Of a DNA stretch of 64,000 bases, positions 42,145-52,197 are shown piece after piece; position 1 is the stretch's first letter; every line of letters begins with the position of its first letter. Below the pieces are notes generated by a model, which saw nothing but the letters and a program-made list of their open reading frames with translations, did no database searches and had not been told where the DNA came from. This DNA comes from Vreelandella lionensis (GTDB lineage: Bacteria; Pseudomonadota; Gammaproteobacteria; Pseudomonadales; Halomonadaceae), in contig NZ_MWVI01000012.1 in NCBI RefSeq assembly GCF_002087295.1, positions 16,033 to 80,032 of the forward strand, in the 5' to 3' direction. The position numbers and the translations under genes are program-made.

Positions 42145-42226
42145 CGGTGGCTCCAGCGGGGTCAACGCGCTTGGCAGCCTGGCCGCCACGGTGAGTGGCG
42201 GCCAGGTGTTGGGTAACGCTAGAGGG

Positions 42227-43348
42227 TCATACCAAGCGGGTCAGCCAGCCGTATTTATCGTCGCTGCGGCCATACTGAAGGTCGAGCAGTGTCTTGCGAA
42301 TGCGCTTAGCCACTTCGTTATTGCCATCGCCCTGCAGGCGAATACGCTCGTTTTCCGTGACCAGTTCGCCCACCGGGGTAATCACGGCAGCCGTACCGCA
42401 GGCGAAGACCTCGGTAATCTCGCCGGAGGCGGCCCCTTCGCGCCACTCGTCGATGCTGATCGCGCGCTCTTCGGGGGTGAGGCCCGCGTCTTTGGCCAGG
42501 GTGAGGACAGAGTTACGGGTCACGCCTTCCAAGATGGTGTCGGTCAGGCGCGGTGTGACGATGCGGCCATCTTTGTAAACGAAGAACAGGTTCATGCCAC
42601 CCAGCTCTTCGATCCACTTGTTTTCAGCAGCGTCCAGGAAGGCGACCTGGCTGCAACCGTTGGCAGCGGCTTCTTTTTGGGCGGCCAGCGATGCGGCGTA
42701 GTTGCCACCGCACTTGGCAAAGCCGGTGCCTCCAGGGGCCGCGCGCTTGTAGTGTGAGGAGAGCCAGATAGAGACCGGCTCGATTCCGCCTTTGAAGTAG
42801 GCCGCCGCCGGGGATGCAATCACGTAGTAGTCGACTTCGTGAGCCGGGCGCACGCCAAGGAAGGCTTCTGAGGCGATCATAAACGGGCGAAGGTAGAGGC
42901 TGCACTCGTCGGCTTCACTAGCCGGGGTGGGTACCCAGGCGTGGTCTTGGGCCAGCAGTGCTTTCAGCGAGCCGATGAAGTCGTCATCGGAAAGCTCGGG
43001 CAGCGCTAGGCGGCGGGCGCTACGGCGAAAACGCTCGGCGTTTTTCTCTGGGCGGAAGGTCCAGATAGAGCCATCGGCATGGCGGTACGCCTTGATGCCC
43101 TCGAAAATCTCCTGGCCGTAGTGCAGCACGGAAGCGGCGGGGTCCAGGGTGAGCGGGCCGTAGGGGCGTACTTGGTGGCCGTGCCAATCGGCATCGACGG
43201 TCCAGCGCACGTGGGCCATGTGGTCGGTGAAATATTTACCAAATCCTGGGTTTTGCAGGATGTTTTCACGAATGTCATCGGCCGTCGGCTGGTTGGACGG
43301 CAAAATTTCAAAACGCGATTCAAGTTGAGCATCTGAAGCTGTGGGCAC
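42227..43348 (-). CDS. ilvE: Branched-chain amino acid aminotransferase (class IV)
   Basis: PLP enzyme transferring amino groups between glutamate and branched-chain 2-oxo acids. 373 residues of the long (type II) BCAT class: LHYGQEIFEGIKAYR, RPFMIASEAFLGVRP, PLP-Lys in GGTGFAKCGGNYAAS, EELGGMNLFFV and EVFACGTAAVITPVG. Start GTG 43348 with GGAGAG nine bases upstream. Intact. The symbol follows common usage. Confidence 0.92.
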   Translation of the reverse strand: MPTASDAQLESRFEILPSNQPTADDIRENILQNPGFGKYFTDHMAHVRWTVDADWHGHQVRPYGPLTLDPAASVLHYGQEIFEGIKAYRHADGSIWTFRPEKNAERFRRSARRLALPELSDDDFIGSLKALLAQDHAWVPTPASEADECSLYLRPFMIASEAFLGVRPAHEVDYYVIASPAAAYFKGGIEPVSIWLSSHYKRAAPGGTGFAKCGGNYAASLAAQKEAAANGCSQVAFLDAAENKWIEELGGMNLFFVYKDGRIVTPRLTDTILEGVTRNSVLTLAKDAGLTPEERAISIDEWREGAASGEITEVFACGTAAVITPVGELVTENERIRLQGDGNNEVAKRIRKTLLDLQYGRSDDKYGWLTRLV

Positions 43349-43503
43349 GGCGTGTTCTCTCCGCTAGAGCCAAGGCCCCGAAGGGCATATATAAGCGTAT
43401 CGTTTGGGGTAGCGTGCGCCTGTTAACCGATGGCACACGCTCATACTTTCAGGTTTAACGGTTGCGTTAACGAAAGGCAACCATTGTTGGTCTGTTTGTG
43501 TGG

Positions 43504-45024
43504 TTAGGCGTCGCCATTTTCGACTTGGGCGTCGGCTTCACGGTCGAGCAGGTATTGGGTCAGTAGACCCACCGGGCGGCCGGTGGCGCCTTTTTGTTTG
43601 CCCGAATGCCAAGCGGTGCCTGCAATATCCAGGTGCGCCCAAGGGAAGTGGTCGGCAAAGCGTGATAGGAAGCAGGCGGCGGTAATCGTACCCGCCGGGC
43701 GACCGCCAATGTTGGCTAAGTCGGCGAAGTTGGAGTCCAGCTGCTCCTGATACTCATCCCATAGCGGCAGGTGCCACGCGCGGTCCCAGGCGGTTTCACC
43801 AGCATCCAGCAGATCAAGCGCTAGGTCATCGTCGTTGGAGAGCAGGCCGGTGGCGTGGTGGCCAAGGGCAATAATGGCCGCGCCCGTTAAGGTGGCGATA
43901 TCGACCACGCTGGCCGGGGTAAAGCGCTCGGCGTAGGTGAGGGCGTCGCACAGTACCAAACGGCCTTCGGCATCGGTGTTGAGCACTTCAACCGTCAGGC
44001 CTTTCAGGGTTTTTATGATGTCGCCCGGCTTGGTGGCGGCGCCATCAGGCATGTTCTCGGCAGCGGCAACGATAAACACGGCGTTGAGCTTGGGTTTGAT
44101 GGCAAGCACGGCTTTGACGGTACCGAAGACGCTGGCCGCGCCGCCCATATCAAACTTCATCTCATCCATACCTTCGCCGGGCTTCAGCGAAATACCGCCG
44201 GTATCGAAGGTGATGCCTTTACCTACCAGTACGTGGGGCGCTTCCTCTGGGTTTTCTGCACCCTGGTACTTCATCACGATGAGTCGTGTTGGCTCGACGC
44301 TGCCACTGCCTACTGAAAGCAGTGAATGAGCGCCCAGGGCTTCCAGTGCCTCTTCGTCTAAAATGTCGACGGCGAGCGCGCCTTGAGAGTCACGCCCCAG
44401 CGCTTCTGCCTGCTCAGCTAAGTAACGAGGCGTGCACACATTGCCCGGTAGGTTGCCGAGCGTGCGGGTGAAATTAATGCCCTGCCCGATGGCGGTGCCT
44501 AGGGCGGCGCCTTGCTTGGCCAGGGGGGCGTCGTCTGCATCGCTAACAATCAGCGTGAGCTTCGCCAAGCTGGGCGCTTTGGCGGGGGATGACTTGAATT
44601 GGTCAAACCGGTAGATGGCGCGCTCGACGGCTTCCAGGGTTTTGCGGGCCTTCCAAGCAGCGTCGCGATCTGCCAATGGCACATCGGTAAAGGTAGCGCA
44701 GGCTTCATCGATGGGAAGCTTGGTTAGGGCCGTCATCGCAGCGTCTAAGGCTTTAATAAACGCAGCCTCTTGGCATTTGTCACGCTCACCCAAGCCTACC
44801 AGCAGAATGCGGTCGGCCCCCAGGCCCGGCGCGAAGGGCACCAATTGAGTGTTGCCCAGTACCGCATCAAAATCGCCACGTTCCAATAGCTGGCCGATTA
44901 ATCGCTCGCTGGCGTCGTCTAATTTGGCGACAGCGGGCAGTAAATCGCTACCTTTATAAACAGGGAGAACGAGGCAAGCCGTTTCGGCTTTGGCTGGGTT
45001 CGCGGTCTGAACGGAAAATTCCAT
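43504..45024 (-). CDS. pepA: Leucyl aminopeptidase (M17)
   Basis: Dinuclear-metal cytosol aminopeptidase; E. coli PepA also binds DNA in cer/Xer recombination. 506 residues: N-terminal regulatory domain (1-170) and catalytic domain with VGKGITFDTGGISLKP, MKFDMGGAA, NTDAEGRLVLCDAL (M17 signature) and AHLDIAGTAW. Divergent from lptF across a 136-base gap, the standard arrangement. Intact. Confidence 0.96.
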   Translation of the reverse strand: MEFSVQTANPAKAETACLVLPVYKGSDLLPAVAKLDDASERLIGQLLERGDFDAVLGNTQLVPFAPGLGADRILLVGLGERDKCQEAAFIKALDAAMTALTKLPIDEACATFTDVPLADRDAAWKARKTLEAVERAIYRFDQFKSSPAKAPSLAKLTLIVSDADDAPLAKQGAALGTAIGQGINFTRTLGNLPGNVCTPRYLAEQAEALGRDSQGALAVDILDEEALEALGAHSLLSVGSGSVEPTRLIVMKYQGAENPEEAPHVLVGKGITFDTGGISLKPGEGMDEMKFDMGGAASVFGTVKAVLAIKPKLNAVFIVAAAENMPDGAATKPGDIIKTLKGLTVEVLNTDAEGRLVLCDALTYAERFTPASVVDIATLTGAAIIALGHHATGLLSNDDDLALDLLDAGETAWDRAWHLPLWDEYQEQLDSNFADLANIGGRPAGTITAACFLSRFADHFPWAHLDIAGTAWHSGKQKGATGRPVGLLTQYLLDREADAQVENGDA

Positions 45025-45160
45025 GACGTCTCCAACAAGACAAGCAACGAGTGATTCGGGATAATGTCCCGTTATTTAGTGTTTGCTACCAGTTTTGATT
45101 AGTGTAACCCAAGCCATGGGCGCATTGCATGGCAACCTGCACCACTAGTCGGAGAGTGCG

Positions 45161-46241
45161 TTGATTTTATTTCGGTACTTAACTCGCGAAGTGTTACTGA
45201 CGATGTCCGCTGTGGCGGGCATCCTGCTGGTGGTGATTATGGGCAGCCGTTTTATCCGTTACTTTTCGGACGCCGCCGAGGGCGATTTTCCCGTCACGAT
45301 TCTTGGCAGCCTGATGGTTTTTCATCTGCCTGGGTTTATGGAACTGATCCTGCCGCTGTCGTTTTTTTTAGGCATTTTGTTGGCCTATGGGCAGCTCTAT
45401 ATGAACAGCGAAATCACCGTCGTGGTGGCCGGCGGTATGAGCCCCACTCGGCTTTTACGGGTAACCCTGCTGCCCGCAACGGTGGTCGCGGTGTTGGTAG
45501 GGCTGTGTAGCCTGTGGCTAACCCCTGCCGGGGCGTTGCAAACTGAGGCCACATTAGAAGAGCAGCGCAGCCGTTTAGATGTCTCAGTGCTAGCGCCAGG
45601 GCGTTTCCAAGATTTTGGCGGCGGGCGCACAGGCTATATCACTGACTTCAATAGCGACGGCACGGAAATGCAGGAGGTGCTGGTGCATGAGCAGCCTATG
45701 GCCGGTGCTGAAAAGACGCATAGCTATATTACGCGAGCAGGAACGGGCTATCAGGAGACAAGTGTCGAGACTGGCAGCCGCTTCTTAGTGGTTAGAAGAT
45801 GGTGAGCGCTACGGCGTAACGCCAGGTCGGCGTGATGCAGAACGCTTAATTTTTGAGCGCTATACGCTGCGGCTGGGGCTAAGCCGTGATCGCCAGGAGT
45901 TAAACTCGCTTGAGTATGCGACCACCGCTGAGCTGTGGAACGACCCAGACCCACGAGCGCAGGCGCAGTTTCAGTGGCGGGCAGGCTTGCCGGTAATGGT
46001 ATTTATTTTGGCGCGATTGGCCCAGCCGCTCTCTCGGGTGAATCCGCGTCAAGGGCGCTTTGGCAAGCTACTTCCTGCGGTATTTCTTTACGTCGCCTAT
46101 TTAAGCCTGTTGCTGGCAGCGGTGGATGCTATTGGCGGTGGCTCTCTAGCGGTTGCCGGGGGTGTGTGGCCCGTGCATGGCCTGTTCTTAGGGCTTGGAT
46201 TGCTGCTGCTGTGGCACTCACAACGTAAAGGAATGCGCTAA
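45161..46241 (+). CDS. lptF: LPS export permease LptF (one frameshift)
   Basis: With LptG and LptB2 extracts LPS from the inner membrane for transport to the cell surface. Starts at TTG 45161 (MILFRYLTREVLLTMSAVAG) after GGAGAG. Six membrane segments flank a periplasmic jellyroll domain. An extra G at 45790-45791 breaks the frame; removing it gives GSRFLVLEDGERYGVTPGR and 359 residues. The stop TAA shares one base with the lptG start (TAATG). Essential gene. Confidence 0.93.
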
Positions 46242-47311
46242 TGCTGATCGCTATGGATCAAATGGATCGCTATATCGCCCGCAAAGTGCTTGCAGCCATT
46301 GTGGTGGGGCAGTTTGTACTGCTGGGGCTGGATATCACCATTGCCTACATTGGTGATTTAGGCGGCAGCCAGGGCGACTATAGCGCACAAGACGTGCTGC
46401 TCTATTTAGGTATGAGGTTGCCCTGGCGCTTTTATCAGTACGCTCCAGTGGCGGTGCTGATTGGGGGCTCATTGGCCTGGGTAGCATGGCCTCTAGCAAT
46501 GAACTCACGGTGATGCGTGCTGCTGGCCGGTCGCCGGCGCGGATTGTGTGGGGCGTGGTGAAGCCCGTGCTGCTGGTGGTTGTGGTCGTGCTACTCGTCG
46601 CGGAGTTTGTCAGCCCACGGACCGAGCAGTACGCCGAAGCGCGGCGCTTAGAGCAGCGCCAAGGTGAGGGTGCCATGTTGGTGACTCGCAGCGGCTGGCA
46701 GTTCGAAGGCGATAGCGTTTACCGCTTTGGTGCCATTCGGGCGGATAACGTGGTGCTGGATTTAACCCGCTACCGCTTTGATGAGCGCCGCGTGATCGAA
46801 GCTACTCATGCTAATCGCGCCTACTGGGACGAGGGCGCCTGGCTGTTGGAGGGTGTCACCACTACACGCATTTTCGATGACCGCACCGAATCGGACTACC
46901 AGCCAGCCGCCGCCTGGGAAACGGCGCTCACGCCCACTCAGTTGGAGCGGCTTCTGCGCGATATCGAAAGCCAAGCCCCCAGCGAGCTATGGGAGTACGC
47001 CAACTTCCTACAAAGCCAAAACCTGCAGGCGGATCAGCCGCTGCTCTACTTCTGGGAGAAAGTGCTCATGCCACTCACCATGGGCTCGTTGGTATTGATT
47101 GCTGCCTCGTTTGTGTTTGGCCCGCTGCGCTCTGTGGCGGCGGGTAGGCGGGTTTTTTTTTGGCGTGGTGACGGGGCTCATCTTTAAATTTGTGCAGGAT
47201 TTGCTGGCACCCGCCTCCACCATTTTTGGCTTTTCACCCGTTTGGGCAGTGTTGGTGCCAACGCTGGCCTGTGCGGTGGTAGGGATCTATTTCTTGCGTC
47301 GTAATGGCTAG
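46241..47311 (+). CDS. lptG: LPS export permease LptG (two frameshifts)
   Basis: Partner of LptF. MDQMDRYIARKVLAAIVV begins the first membrane helix. A missing C at 46468 (restores VLIGGLIGLGSMASSNELTVMRAAGRS) and an extra T in the T9 run 47153-47161 (restores RRVFFGVVTGLIFKFVQDLLAP) give 356 residues, the usual size. The coupling helix ELTVMRAAGRS that contacts LptB is intact. The T9 run could be mistaken for a slippery phase-variation tract; see rejected items. Confidence 0.93.
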
Positions 47312-47346
47312 CCGGCTCGCATTAGGTTGAAACAGGGGACAACACA

Positions 47347-47824
47347 GTGACAAACACGCGACGCTTCACTCAATTAGATGACGTTTGGCCGGCAGGAATA
47401 GGCCGCCGCTTAGGCGCGATGCTCTACGACGGCTTTTTAGTCACGGCCATTTGGATCGCCGTTACCGTGGTACATTTGGTGTTTTTTCGCTTTGTGCTGG
47501 GCCAAACGGCAGAGGAAATTGGTACCACCGCAGTGGATATTTGGAGCCTGCGGCTGATGCTGCTGGTTTTTTGTGACGCTGTTTTTTGTTTACTCCTGGC
47601 GGCGAGTAGGGATGACGCTAGGCATGCAGTCCTGGCGGCTGCGCGTGCAAACCCTGGATGGCCACGCGATTACCTTAAAGCAGAGCCTGATTTGCTGCGC
47701 GACGGCATGGCTCTCTCTTGCCGCCTTAGGCATTGGCTACTGGTGGGTGCTGTTTGATGGGCAGCGTAGAAGCTGGCCAGACATCGCCTCCAAGACTGAA
47801 ACCGTGGTGCTGCCGAAAAAATAA
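47347..47824 (+). CDS. RDD family membrane protein (one frameshift)
   Basis: Small integral membrane protein of 158 residues with the family Arg and Asp residues: GIGRRLGAMLYDGFLV in TM1 and RRVGMTLGMQSWRLRVQTLDG. An extra T in the T6 run 47567-47572 breaks it; removing it gives LLVFVTLFFVYSWRRVG. Start GTG 47347 after AGGGGAC. Following lptFG is common in gammaproteobacteria. RDD proteins are linked to transport or quality control; the role here is unknown. Confidence 0.82.
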
Positions 47825-47937
47825 TTTTTCAGCAGCTGGAGAGAAAATATTTGTTCAGCCAGTAGGTTAGCGAAAACTTTAGTTGCCTTAAGGCGAATCG
47901 ATACTAAAGAACAACGTTTTCTACTTGAAAAGATGTA

Positions 47938-47956
47938 TGCGAATCATTTACATTCA
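47938..47956 (+). promoter_or_regulatory. Possible Fur box upstream of bfd
   Basis: TGCGAATCATTTACATTCA resembles Fur sites of gammaproteobacteria (AAT-ATT-CATT half-site spacing) but is imperfect. Iron control of bfd by Fur is well known in related bacteria, which raises the plausibility. It would overlap the promoter region or leader of bfd. Confidence 0.4.
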
Positions 47957-47977
47957 CCTCATGATTTTTATGAGGTG
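47955..47977 (+). promoter_or_regulatory. Hairpin that can occlude the bfd ribosome binding site
   Basis: Perfect 8-bp inverted repeat CACCTCAT / ATGAGGTG with a 7-base loop (GATTTTT), ending five bases before the bfd ATG at 47983. The Shine-Dalgarno GAGGTG is entirely within the 3' arm, so folding would block ribosome access. Regulation is inference from the structure. Confidence 0.5.
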
Positions 47978-47982
47978 TTGCC

Positions 47983-48189
47983 ATGTACGTATGTGTGTGC
48001 AAGGGAGTAACCGACCACCAGATTCGCCAACAGGTTAGCGACGGAGCGCGCAGCTGGCGAGAAGTACGCGAAGCCACTGGCTGCGGGACTCAGTGCGGCA
48101 AGTGCGCCTGCTTTGCCAAGTCGCTCACCCGTGAGGCCGTTCAAGCTGCCCGCTTAGAGTCTGATATGAGTCATGCTTACGCCGTATGA
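47983..48189 (+). CDS. bfd: Bacterioferritin-associated ferredoxin
   Basis: [2Fe-2S] protein that reduces the bacterioferritin core to release iron. 68 residues with the cluster ligands CVC near residues 4-6 and CGTQCGKC near 34-41 (C-x-C ... C-x2-C pattern). Upstream of bfr in the same direction, separated by about 200 bases with a separate bfr promoter. Probably induced in iron limitation, opposite to bfr. Confidence 0.94.
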   Translation: MYVCVCKGVTDHQIRQQVSDGARSWREVREATGCGTQCGKCACFAKSLTREAVQAARLESDMSHAYAV

Positions 48190-48236
48190 CGCGAATCACT
48201 CTTGTTAGGCTTATCGTTAGCAAATAATTGATTTAT

Positions 48237-48264
48237 TTGAAATTTTTTCTTTCCTGTCTATACT
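48237..48264 (+). promoter_or_regulatory. Candidate sigma-70 promoter for bfr
   Basis: TTGAAA at 48237-48242 and TATACT at 48259-48264 with a 16-base spacer, in an AT-rich stretch. It gives bfr a promoter distinct from bfd and a leader of about 118 bases. Confidence 0.6.
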
Positions 48265-48388
48265 CCCAGCATCGTTGTTAGTACGCCTTTTAATGGCCTA
48301 TACTCCTTAGTTAATGTAATGGTACTTTTGAAAAACAGTACGCTTAAGTACTGTCCGATAAGACTTGTACGCTAAAAAAGGTGATGGC

Positions 48389-48874
48389 ATGAAAGGTGAT
48401 CCGAAGGTTATTCAGCATCTCAATATCGCACTGGGCAATGAGCTAGTCGCTATCAACCAGTACTTCCTGCATGCCAAGATGTACAAAGACTGGGGCCTGA
48501 AAGTGCTGGCCAAGTGGGAGTACGATGAGTCCATCGAAGAGATGCAGCACGCTGATAAGCTGATTGAGCGCATCCTGTTCTTGGAAGGTATTCCTAACCT
48601 TCAGGATCTCGGCAAGCTGCACATCGGTGAAAACGTTAAAGAGATGTTGGAGAGCGACCTAAAAATTGAGCATGACGGCCGTAACGACTACATCGAAGCC
48701 ATTACCTACTGCGAAAGCGTGAAAGATTACGTGACGCGCGATCTGCTGCGTGACCTGCTGGCCGATGAAGAGGGCCACATCGATCATATCGAAACGCAGC
48801 TAAAACTGATCGAGCAAGTGGGTATCCAGAACTATCTGCAAAAACATATGGCACTGGCCACTGACGAAGAATAA
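48389..48874 (+). CDS. bfr: Bacterioferritin
   Basis: 24-mer iron storage protein with intersubunit haem. 161 residues from ATG 48389 (AAGGTGA upstream). All ferroxidase ligands are at the canonical positions: Glu18, Glu51, His54, Glu94, Glu127 and His130. Met52 is present as haem ligand. It is therefore a catalytically complete, haem-binding subunit rather than the ferroxidase-less partner seen in two-subunit systems. Followed by a terminator. Confidence 0.96.
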   Translation: MKGDPKVIQHLNIALGNELVAINQYFLHAKMYKDWGLKVLAKWEYDESIEEMQHADKLIERILFLEGIPNLQDLGKLHIGENVKEMLESDLKIEHDGRNDYIEAITYCESVKDYVTRDLLRDLLADEEGHIDHIETQLKLIEQVGIQNYLQKHMALATDEE

Positions 48875-48925
48875 GACTTCGTCCGCTTGGCAGTAGGCGA
48901 TTAAGCGCCGAGCGCTAGCTAATAC

Positions 48926-48957
48926 AAAACGGGCAGCCCCTTGGTGCTGCCCGTTTT
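48926..48957 (+). terminator. Terminator after bfr (bidirectional)
   Basis: 12-bp perfect stem AAAACGGGCAGC / GCTGCCCGTTTT with an 8-base loop, flanked by A and T tracts. Located between convergent bfr and the CstA-family gene, so it can serve both strands. Confidence 0.88.
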
Positions 48958-48987
48958 GCGTTTCAATGCAAAGTGTTGACCTGATAT

Positions 48988-50458
48988 TTACCGATTGCTA
49001 GTGGCCAGCGTAGCGTCTTGATCCAGCGCACCAGGCACCGGCTCATCCACGCTAAAGGTGGCGCGGCTGAGGCGGCGTACGCGCTTCATAAACAGCGCAA
49101 TACAGATCAGCGTGCCGAGTGCCGCCACGATATAGCTGGTTTGTAGCGGCAGGTTAAAGCCAATCGGCGCGTAAGCGAGGTAGGTGAAGGTTGCCCTGGT
49201 CATAAACACCGCAGGAATCGAGGTGATCAGGTAGGGCTTACGCGATAGCACCAGATACATCGTGCCGGTCCAGAGCGCAATCACGGCGGTGGTTTGGGTG
49301 GCCCAGGAGAAGTAGCGCCATAGCAGCGTGAAGTCCATATGGGTGAGCGCGTAAGACGCCACAAACAGCGGCAGCGCAATCAGGATGCGCTTAACGATAG
49401 GCTTCTGCTCTACTTTCAAATAGTCGGCAATAATCATCCGAGCGCTGCGGAAGGCGGTATCGCCGGAGGTGATCGGCAGCACAATGACACCCAGCACGGC
49501 CAGGGTGCCACCAACGGCGCCCAGCATGGTGGTAGAGACTTCGCTCACAACAGCGGCAGGGCCGCCTGCTGCCAATACATCGGAAAGCGACTGTTCACCT
49601 TGGAACAGGCTCATGGCCGCCGCTGCCCAAATCATGGCAATCACGCCTTCGGCGATCATCATGCCGTAGAAAATCTTGCGGCCGTTGGTTTCGTTTTCAG
49701 TAGTGCGCGAAATGATTGGCGTCTGTGTGGCGTGGAAGCCGGACAGCGCACCGCAGGAGATGGTCAGGAACAGCAGCGGGAAGATCGGTGCGTTATCCGG
49801 GTGCATGTTCTGGAACGAGAGCTCCGGGATAGGCGCGCCGGTTACCACCAAACCAATGCCGATGCCAGCGGCGCTGAACAGCAACAGCGCGCCGAAGTAG
49901 GGGTAAATACGCCCAATCACTTTATCAATCGGCAGCAGCGTGGCAATCAGGTAGTAGGCAAAAATCGCCAGGATGATAAGCGTCAGCGACAGCGATGTCA
50001 TGTTAGCGAGCAGGGCCGCCGGAGAGGTCACGAACACGGTGCCGACCAATAGCAGCAGCAAAATCGCAAAGCCATGCACCACGTGCTTCATCGTTTTGGC
50101 CAGGAATATGCCCGCCAACTGGGGCAGGTGAGCGCCGTGGTTACGGATGGAGATCATGCCGGTTAGGTAGTCGTGAACCGCGCCTGCAAAAATACAGCCA
50201 ATCACGATCCACACAAACGCCACCGGACCATAGAGAGCACCCAGGATAGGGCCGAAAATTGGGCCTACACCGGCAATGTTAAGCAACTGGATAAGCGAGT
50301 TGCGCGTGGTATTCCTCGGCACATAGTCGATGTCGTCGCGCATACTGAACGCCGGTGGTTGGACGCTTACGGTCAGCGACAAACACGCGCTCGACAAACT
50401 TGCCGTAGGTAAAGTAACCCACGACTAATAACACTATCGAGAGAATGAACGTAATCAT
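48988..50458 (-). CDS. CstA-family transporter, short form (one frameshift)
   Basis: Multi-span membrane protein related to carbon starvation protein CstA and the pyruvate transporter BtsT, but 489 residues rather than about 700. Family segments: MITFILSIVLLVVGYFTYGKFVERVF, NIAGVGPIFGPILGALYGPVAF, ISCGALSGFHATQTPIISR, ITSGDTAFRSARMIIAD. One extra base (G50347, read as C on the gene strand) breaks it near residue 37; removing it gives KRPTTGVSMRDDIDYVPRNT. The substrate is probably pyruvate, peptides or another organic acid, not determinable here. Confidence 0.85.
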
Positions 50459-50562
50459 GTAAAGCACTCAACTGGTCAGGGAGGGTGTCAAGCGGACAGC
50501 CATGCAGCAAGCCGCGCTTATTTAGCCGGGGTGAATGTACAGAGACGTACCGGTTAGTGCTT

Positions 50563-50592
50563 TACGACTTTAGTGGTCTACGACTTTAGTGG
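50563..50592. repeat. Two-copy 14-base direct repeat
   Basis: TACGACTTTAGTGG occurs twice at a 16-base period (50563-50576 and 50579-50592) in the gap between the CstA-family gene and sodC. No further copies seen. Probably a local duplication. Confidence 0.6.
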
Positions 50593-50601
50593 CTGATTAA
50601 C

Positions 50602-50632
50602 AAAGAAAAACGGGCAACCGTTTGGCTGCCCG
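50602..50632 (-). terminator. Terminator after sodC
   Basis: On the minus strand, CGGGCAGCC - AAAC - GGTTGCCCG (one G-U pair) is followed by TTTTTCTTTG, a typical intrinsic terminator 27 bases after the sodC stop. Confidence 0.88.
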
Positions 50633-50658
50633 AAGTGAAAATGCCATCAAATTGAGGG

Positions 50659-51191
50659 TTAAGAAGAGATAACGCCGCAAGCCATGCGGGCGCCGCCACC
50701 GCCCAGGTGGGGTTCATCAGCGTAGGTGTCGCCACCGGCGTGAATCATTAGGCTGCGGCCCGGCATGTTTTCCATGCTCAAGCGTGGGGCTAGTACCGGC
50801 AGGTTGGCTTCGCCATCCTCATTCACGGTCAGCACCGGTAGGTCGCCCAAGTGGCCTTCACCGTAAGGCCCCGGTGGGTGCCGGTCTCGTCAGGATCGTA
50901 GTGTCCGCCAGCGGAAAGCGCGGCGGTCATTTCGCCGCTGTCGTTCTCGGCGGGCTCACAGCTGGCATTTTGATGGACGTGAAAGCCGTAAACGCCTGGT
51001 TCCAGGCCGGTTAACGAAGGGGTGGAACAGCACGCCATGCTCGGTATGCTCAACGGCCACCGTGCCGATAGACTCCTCCACACCGTCTGTGCTGACCTTA
51101 TGCATTTCAACATTAAGCGGTTAAGGGCCTGTACCGTGGTGGCCAGCAGCACACCCGCCGCGATACAGGTACGGGGTAGTGAATAGCGCAT
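50659..51191 (-). CDS. sodC: Cu/Zn superoxide dismutase (three frameshifts)
   Basis: Periplasmic enzyme removing superoxide. A signal peptide ([22 protein letters not shown]) with AAGGAG upstream begins the protein. Copper ligands are in GFHVHQ, bridging and zinc ligands in [23 protein letters not shown], the electrostatic loop in [28 protein letters not shown]. Three single-base errors: A missing at 51115-51116, an extra G in 51019-51022, and a G missing at 50867-50868. The corrected length is 177 residues, normal for bacterial SodC. Confidence 0.9.
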
Positions 51192-51425
51192 AATAATTGC
51201 TCCTTTCCTTATCCGTGGAAGCCCTCACAAAGGGCACTCTGTAACAGTAGTTGGCCTACCGTCCCTCTGCCAATGGCGACGAAATCCCGCCTAGCGTGCT
51301 GGCAACGGATGACATCGGCGTGCCAAGCCGCGACAATAGCCCGCTATTCCACATCTCTGTTTTATGCGCCTGTTTTACGCCCCTGTTTCATGTCCAAATG
51401 CTCTGCCTATGTATCGAGGAGTTCC

Positions 51426-52197
51426 ATGCAGCCACTTAACATCCTTTATCAGGATGAGCATCTTGTAGCAGTGCATAAGCCGTCCGGCCTGTTAGTGCAC
51501 CGCTCAGCGCTGGCGCGTGGGGAAACCATATTCCTGCTTCAGCGCCTGCGCGACCAGCTCGGCAAGCGGGTCTACCCGGTGCACCGGCTGGACCGGCCCA
51601 CCTCCGGCGTGATGGTGTTTGGCCTCTCCTCCGAGGCCGCCGCCCTGCTGGGCGAGGGGTTTAGCGAACGCCAGGTAGAGAAGCGCTACCTGGCGGTGGT
51701 GCGCGGCAAAGCGCCGGAGCAGGAGCGGTTGGATTACCCGTTACGGGAGGAGGACGGCACGCGCCCCAAGGCGGAAATGCCTGCCATGCCCGCGATGACC
51801 GATATTCGCCGCTTGGATAGCGTAGAGCTGCCGGTGCAGGTAGACCGCTACCCGGGGGCGCGCTATCCCTGGTGAAAGCACGCCGCTGACCGGGCGACGC
51901 CACCAAATTCGCCGCCACTTATCCCGCCGTGGCTACCCGATCATTGGCGACGCCAAGCACGGCAAAGGTGTCCGCAACCGCTTTTTTGCCGAGCAGCTGG
52001 CCGCCCCGCGGCTGCTGCTCGCCGCGACCTATTTAGCGTTTGATCACCCGCTGCTGGATAAACGCATTCAGCTCAGCTGCGCCGTGGATGAGACGATGAA
52101 AAATCTGTTCGAGCAGTTTGGCTGGCAGGGGCATTTACCTCTAGATAGCGTGCGAACGCCGCCCATTGCCACGCCTTCTGCCCTGCAAGCACTGTGA
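51426..52197 (+). CDS. truC: tRNA pseudouridine(65) synthase TruC (two frameshifts)
   Basis: RluA-family enzyme modifying U65 of tRNA-Ile1 and tRNA-Asp. ATG 51426 after GAGGAG gives MQPLNILYQDEHLVAVHKPSGLLVHRS. The catalytic Asp is in YPVHRLDRPTSGVMVFGLS. Two missing bases, at about 51866 and 51872, give RYSLVESTPLTGRRHQIRRHLSRRGYPIIGDAKHG and 257 residues. The stop overlaps the start of the next gene by four bases (GTGA). Confidence 0.88.

Noticed and set aside
42134..42757. 207-codon plus-strand frame opposite ilvE
   Set aside because: It is antisense to a conserved class IV aminotransferase and begins in holC; no ribosome binding site.
45057..45071. CGGGA-TAATG-TCCCG inverted repeat between pepA and lptF as an operator
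   Set aside because: Only five base pairs with a 5-base centre and no known regulator consensus; it could easily be chance in a 136-base gap.
47153..47161. T9 tract in lptG as a phase-variation or programmed slippage site
   Set aside because: lptG is essential and the same region has dozens of other homopolymer indels, including another in lptG. Sequence error is the simpler explanation.
49339..50052. 237-codon plus-strand frame opposite the CstA-family gene
   Set aside because: Gln/His/Arg-rich shadow of hydrophobic codons on the other strand.
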